The notes below the pieces were generated by a model, which saw only the letters and a program-made list of their open reading frames with translations, ran no database searches and was not told the DNA's origin. The translations under genes and the position numbers were made by a program. Shown here one piece after another: positions 59,427-64,000 of a stretch of 64,000 bases of DNA. Source of the stretch: Lepidurus packardi (Eukaryota; Arthropoda; Branchiopoda; Notostraca; Triopsidae); NCBI GenBank assembly GCA_023053545.1, contig JAKZAN010000005.1:1612001-1676000 (forward strand). The letters run 5' to 3'. Each line of letters begins with the position of its first letter. The first letter of the stretch is position 1.

Positions 59427-61532
59427 ATGAAGCTATGGGCCATTCTACTCCTAGCGGTGGCTGCTGTTCAAGCCAGTCCCCTCCAAGACGAATCTGTTCC
59501 AGCGACAACAGATGCGGTCATCCATCCGGACGACAACCTGGTTTTGTCCGAGTCGATAACTCCAGAGTCTGAAACGGATTCGAAAACAACTACTACTACT
59601 ACTACTACTGAATCGGGTCGCAAAGCACGGATTCTGGTCGCCGATTTGCAAGTTCCAGCTGAAGTAGTCATTACTTCGGGTGTCATCGGTGTAGAAGGCG
59701 AAGGAGACCATAAAGGACGCACGATGCTCGTGGGCAGCGATGGGATCCCTATCGTAGAAGGCGTGCGCATGCCCGATGACCCGAATGACACGCGCATCTT
59801 CCGGAATGCCCGCGTCATTAACGGCGAACTGGTCTTAAACGAGAGCAACGATACCGAAACCGGCGATATCTACATTTACGGGCCTGCTGGTGCTGTTTCA
59901 GGCCGAGCTATCAACTCGCACAGCTCGCAGGACAACACCTTTAAGCCCTCCATGCCATACCCAGCGTTCTACTACCAAGACTACTACAAGAACGGTAACC
60001 CCGATTTGCCGGACAACGTAGGCGTTGAAAGCGTCACCAGCAGCGCCCAACAAGCTACCAACTCCTTGCCCTTTGTCACAGAGAAGAATTCCAACATTCT
60101 CCAACAGGGTTACAAGATCCACGGCTCCAGTTCTGTCAACGGTCGACCCGTTTACTACGTATCCAAAGACGAGTCCGCGCAACTGCACGACGATCGCGCT
60201 CCGTATGACTACGAACCTCAACAAACGACCATTACGGCGCCGGTTGATCCCAACACCAACGGTCGTATTCAATCTTCCTACTCCCAGAAACAACAAGCCC
60301 CTCAGCAACAACAACAGTACCAATACCCCCAACAATACTACGATTACCAACAACAGAACAACAAACAACAACAGCAGTACCAACAACAGGAGTACCAACA
60401 ACAGCAATACCAACCCCAACAGTACCAGCAACCCGCTCAAGAAAAATATCAGACCATCCAACAATATCAGCAACCTGCTCAAGAGAAATACCAGCAACAA
60501 CAGTACCCACAACAACAGTACCCGCAACAACAGTACCCGCAACAATACCCTTTGCAAGGTAACATTGCGCCAGCTGATCCGGGTGCTTTTGTCATTAAAC
60601 AACAGACTTACCACGCAGGTGGCACCACCTACCAAATACCCGTTCCGGTCCCTAAAGACCAACAAGAACAATACTACTACAACTACCAACAACAACCCTA
60701 CTACAACCAACGCCCTAACCCCAACCCTATTAAGCAGTTCTCCAACAAGATTAAGCAAGGTATCCAGGGCGGCGCTGACAAGATCCATGACTTCACCAGC
60801 CCCGTGGTAGACCCTTTGACAGAAGCGGGTCACAAGATTTCCTACAACTTGGGCTTGGCCCAGAAGTTCGACAAGTTCAGCGAGAAGGTGGCTGACCCTA
60901 TCGTGGCCCCCTTGGTGGTCGCTAGCGCTGCTTCTTTAGCGTTGGGTGCGTTGGGAGTCGGATTCGCGTTGAGGAATCAGAACGTTAGCGTGGGATTAGG
61001 CTCTCCCTTGGCCGGCTTGAGCGGATTCGCCAAAGACTGGGGCCAAGGCTTGCACAACATGAATTTCTCTAGATTGGGCCGCTCGGTGGAAAACGACAAC
61101 GGAGAGACCAACGCCAACCTGGTGAACAACTTACTGTCCGGACTGAGCCAGCCGCAAAAGCACTTCTTGACCAGCTTGCAGAAGGTTGGCTTCGAGAACT
61201 GGAAGGAAACTCCTTGCGCTAAACGGATCTTCTGTGACGTCATGGCTCAAGAAGACGAGTTAACCATTGGACTCATGGAAAAGCGCATGGCCACCTTCCT
61301 AACGATGTAAGCGATTCAACTTCTACCACACTAAGGAGTTTACAATAATATTAACTCACTTTTTTTTAATTATTTTTAAAGGATGGATACTGGTATGGCT
61401 GAATCTTTGCAAAGCATGACCCAAGACATGATGGAAGCTATTCGGGAACGAAAATGCGATCAATTCCAATGTGGTGAAGACCATGTGGGCGTTTCAGAGA
61501 GTCTGAAAGTACCCAATGAAGGACCTCGTTAA
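59427..61532 (+). CDS. Secreted Gln/Tyr-rich low-complexity protein
   Basis: Two exons (59427-61306 and 61382-61532) give 2031 nt, or 676 residues. The start is the ATG after a TTTTCATAG acceptor, which gives a clean signal peptide (MKLWAILLLAVAAVQASP). An ATG 36 bp upstream would precede that acceptor. Regions in order: a Thr/Ser stretch, a beta-rich domain with NDT/NES glycosylation sites (about 75-170), a Q/Y/N-rich domain of about 190 residues with repeats such as YQQPAQEKYQ and YPQQQ, an amphipathic segment with a Gly/Ala hydrophobic helix (VVASAASLALGALGVGFALR), and a C-terminal part with two Cys pairs (CAKRIFC and CDQFQC). The function is unknown; an extracellular structural or adhesive role is an inference from composition. 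Confidence 0.8.
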
Positions 61533-64000
61533 AACACGACCGCCATACGTAACACTCTCATCAAACAGATTTGGGCCTAACCTCAGGAAAAGCGTTCTAA
61601 AGACTTTTAGTAAAAAAAAAAAAAAGTGCAGCTAATTTAATTATTTATATAGCTGGCTGGAATCAGCGGATATAATGAAATTGCGAAGCCTATTTTCTTC
61701 TGTATAACGGTAGTTCTTGTGATGGCAATGCATGTTTATTTTTTTTTTGTAAATACACACTGCAATTTTCAAAATAATTGAAAACGAGTTTTTTTTTTAC
61801 TTTTTTTTTTTTTTTAAACTAATTTTTCTGTTCAAAGAATGGTGAGAGGAAAGGGGGGAATCCCAAAACACTAACAGAGGGAAACTTTGGTGGCTTGAGA
61901 AAGCGTCCAAAAGAAGCACAGTAACTCGACGTGAGAGTACTACTACACTACACGAGAGTCCATGAGACCTACTTTCACTTATGGTTAGCATACAATCTAC
62001 CCGAAAATTACACGTCAAAGACAATGAGGTACCACCAATAAGGCAGTCAAGAATGATCAAGTAAGAAGCTATTGTGCTCAAAAATGGGAAAAAGTACTGC
62101 TGAAAGCCAACGATGAGAAGGGAAGGTGAAATACGGCGTGTAAAGTGTCGAATCGTGACTTGGCATCTCAAAATGCCTGAAAGCTACTTCAGAAGACACG
62201 TCAGAAGATGGCTTCAATACCTACCCATGTGATAAGCGATGTGCTGAAGATTCGAATAACAAGGTCGTTCCCTGGTACATAGCTTAAAGAAATATTACCC
62301 AGCTTCCTAGATTACATGGGTGGATTGCTCTTTGGAATCTGAAGGACCTGGTCCGCCCTGAAAGTTGGTCAAAGGACAAATGCGCAACGCTTTTCTCTCG
62401 AGCAATGCTAGGAACGTAACTACCGATGGAAAGGATAAGTCATTGATTTCCGGAAAGCCCGAAAGAAGAACCACTCAAACCTTTCCATTCTTTTCCTTTC
62501 CCGTCCCATCGACCAAACTGCTTAACCGGTTATATACGTATCAAATATAAATAAAACAAAGTAGTTTTGCTGATACATTCGGAATAAAGTACGCTATAAA
62601 ATCTGGCAAAGGTTACCAACAAAAGGTGCGAAGTAGAGTAGGATTAAAAAAAAAGTAAGAGATGGGGAAATCCGACTAGGGTTTGGAATGAAGCGAAAAA
62701 ATAAGCCAAGTTGACACCCATTTTTTCTGGGATGACCAGTTAGATTAGTTCAAGCAAGATAGGGGATAGTTACCGGAGAGAGAGGAAGACGAAGAAGATG
62801 ACCCAAAGCCTTTGGGTGTTGGAATTCTCATTTCTCTTTTACCACAGCGGTCATAATTTATATAAGGAAGTAGTCAAGTGGTTTTCCACTTCGGTCCGCA
62901 ACGTATCTGCATAAATGTGAACACCACTTACAACAAGGGGCTTCTTGTATGACGTAGAGTCTTACAGGCAGGTCAAAGGCCAATTTGGCAACTAGCAACT
63001 ATGGAGGTTAGTAGGCGAAGCAATACACCACAGGAGGTCCCTATACCCCAGTCAAAAAATGGGGACGTTTTTAGAATCTGTAATGGGAGCTTTAAAGACA
63101 AAAACACCTTTTCGACCAAGTATTTCTTTTGAAACAAAATCCATACAAAATTGAACTAAAATAAAATTTATTTTATTTTAAATTGATACTGAAAGAAAGT
63201 AAATAAAAAATTGAAACAAAATCCATACAAAACTGAAATAAAATAAAATTTATTTTATTTTAAATTGATACTGAAAGAAAGTAAATAAAAAACTGAAACA
63301 AAATAAACCCAAAGTTTAAATGAAATACATAAAAAATTGAAACAAAATCCATACAAAACTGAACTAAAATAAAATTCATTTTATTTTAAATTGATACTAA
63401 AAGAAAGTAAATAAAACTTGAAACAAAATGAACCCACAGTTTAAATGAAATAAATAAAACATTGAACTAAAATAATTAAAAGTTGAAATCCATACAAAAG
63501 TACAATAAAGTAAGCCGATACACCGCATACAATAGCTTGGAATATGCTTGAAATGTATGGAAAATATGCTTGAAATAAAAACTGAATAATACTCTGTATA
63601 CAGGAATTTTGAAAAGCTCGGGGTGAAATTGTAAACAGCTCCGGATTGAAAGCATGTTTGCGAGTTCACGAACTTGGTGGTTAACCTAAGCTTCGAAGGT
63701 AGCGAATGCTCAAAACGCACCACAATGGATTGACACGTTGACAGACAAGCGAGGTCGGCCAGGATGACCTGGATTTTCCGTTTCAACTGATTGGGTGATA
63801 ATACCATATTTGGACCATGGTTTCATTTCGTTCACGTGGCCAGAAAGTTGGGGAGGAAGACCTTGTCAATCACTCCAAGAATGCTTCCGATTTTGAAAAA
63901 CAAAAAATATTTGCGTTTCCTATGGATTACAATCGCGCATACGTAGCTGACCTAACTATTTCCCATAGAACTCATTTCGGTCAAGGCAATGTATCCAATA
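61533..64000. other. Terminal non-coding stretch
   Basis: No supported gene. It begins with the 3' UTR of the Q/Y-rich gene, including an A13 run near 61610 and long T runs at 61740-61815. An AT-rich minisatellite lies at 63131-63510. Confidence 0.5.
63131..63510. repeat. AT-rich minisatellite, about 82-bp units with a 44-bp spacer unit
   Basis: Units start with GAAACAAAATCCATACAAAA at 63131, 63213 and 63339 (82-bp and longer spacing). Each has ATAAAATTTATTTTATTTTA and GATACTGAAAGAAAGTAAAT. A shorter 44-bp unit (GAAACAAAAT[AG]AACCCA...) occurs at 63295 and again at 63420, giving a higher-order pattern. Confidence 0.85.

Noticed and set aside
60025-60810. Long plus-strand ORF in a second frame of the Q/Y-rich gene
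   Set aside because: Asn/Thr-rich text produced by frame-shifting the CAA repeats; no independent evidence of coding.
59898-60833. Long minus-strand ORF (311 residues) opposite the Q/Y-rich gene
   Set aside because: It is the antisense of CAA/CAG repeats, giving Leu/Val-rich text with no start context, splice sites or motifs. The plus frame has a signal peptide and ordered domains.
1-64000. CRISPR arrays, bacterial operons or phage genes
   Set aside because: No regularly spaced repeats and no prokaryotic gene order. All recognised genes have spliceosomal introns.

Overview
The window is nuclear DNA of a gene-dense, intron-rich animal. Most introns are 45-100 bp with GT...AG ends and T-rich 3' tracts, and there are no bacterial features. 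The gene set (CoREST, ZFYVE21, CDK20, a SID-1 family channel, a CRAL-TRIO protein, XPD, serine palmitoyltransferase 2, TTC9, SLC25A29, SLC3) together with SID-1 and an insect-style CRAL-TRIO protein points to an arthropod. A small-genome crustacean such as a water flea would fit, but the species is an inference only. I rebuilt exons by hand. For eleven genes the exon lengths sum to an exact multiple of three and give proteins close to the usual family size.

Layout. 1-3.1 kb: 3' half of a minus-strand JmjC/cupin gene running off the left edge, plus candidate upstream exons and a small plus-strand gene model interrupted by a stop. 5.1-7.8 kb (+): CoREST. 8.4-9.8 kb (-): an unrecognised spliced gene. 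10.9-12.0 kb (+): ZFYVE21. 13.2-14.7 kb (+): a divergent seven-helix receptor-like gene with a foldback element in an intron. 14.9-16.3 kb (-): two paralogous small secreted proteins with TATA promoters. 16.5-17.8 kb (-): CDK20, head to head with 18.0-21.5 kb (+): SID-1 family channel. 21.5-25.7 kb: non-coding DNA with an inverted-repeat element and a 59-bp poly-G tract. 25.7-26.7 kb: internally deleted copy of the SID-1 gene.

27.1-29.4 kb (-): CRAL-TRIO protein. 30.7-34.0 kb (+): XPD helicase, convergent with 34.5-36.8 kb (-): SPTLC2. 37.4-40.2 kb: complete-ended but defective hAT transposon with an 8-bp target duplication. 41.2-44.3 kb (-): single-pass membrane protein with PY motifs. 45.0-45.7 kb (+): TTC9. 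46.1 kb (-): tRNA-Leu(CAG). 47.0-49.8 kb (-): SLC25A29-type carrier. 52.1-55.6 kb (+): SLC3 heavy chain. 56.2-56.8 kb: pogo/Tigger-like remnant. 59.4-61.5 kb (+): secreted Gln/Tyr-rich protein. 61.5-64 kb: non-coding, with an AT-rich minisatellite.

Most recognisable genes are unrelated housekeeping functions (transcription and repair, chromatin, sphingolipid synthesis, amino-acid transport, cilia and Hedgehog-linked kinase). There is no operon-like logic. Adjacency matters only for the head-to-head CDK20/SID-1 pair, the paralogous secreted pair and the SID-1 duplication. No CRISPR array, rRNA or plasmid-like feature was seen.
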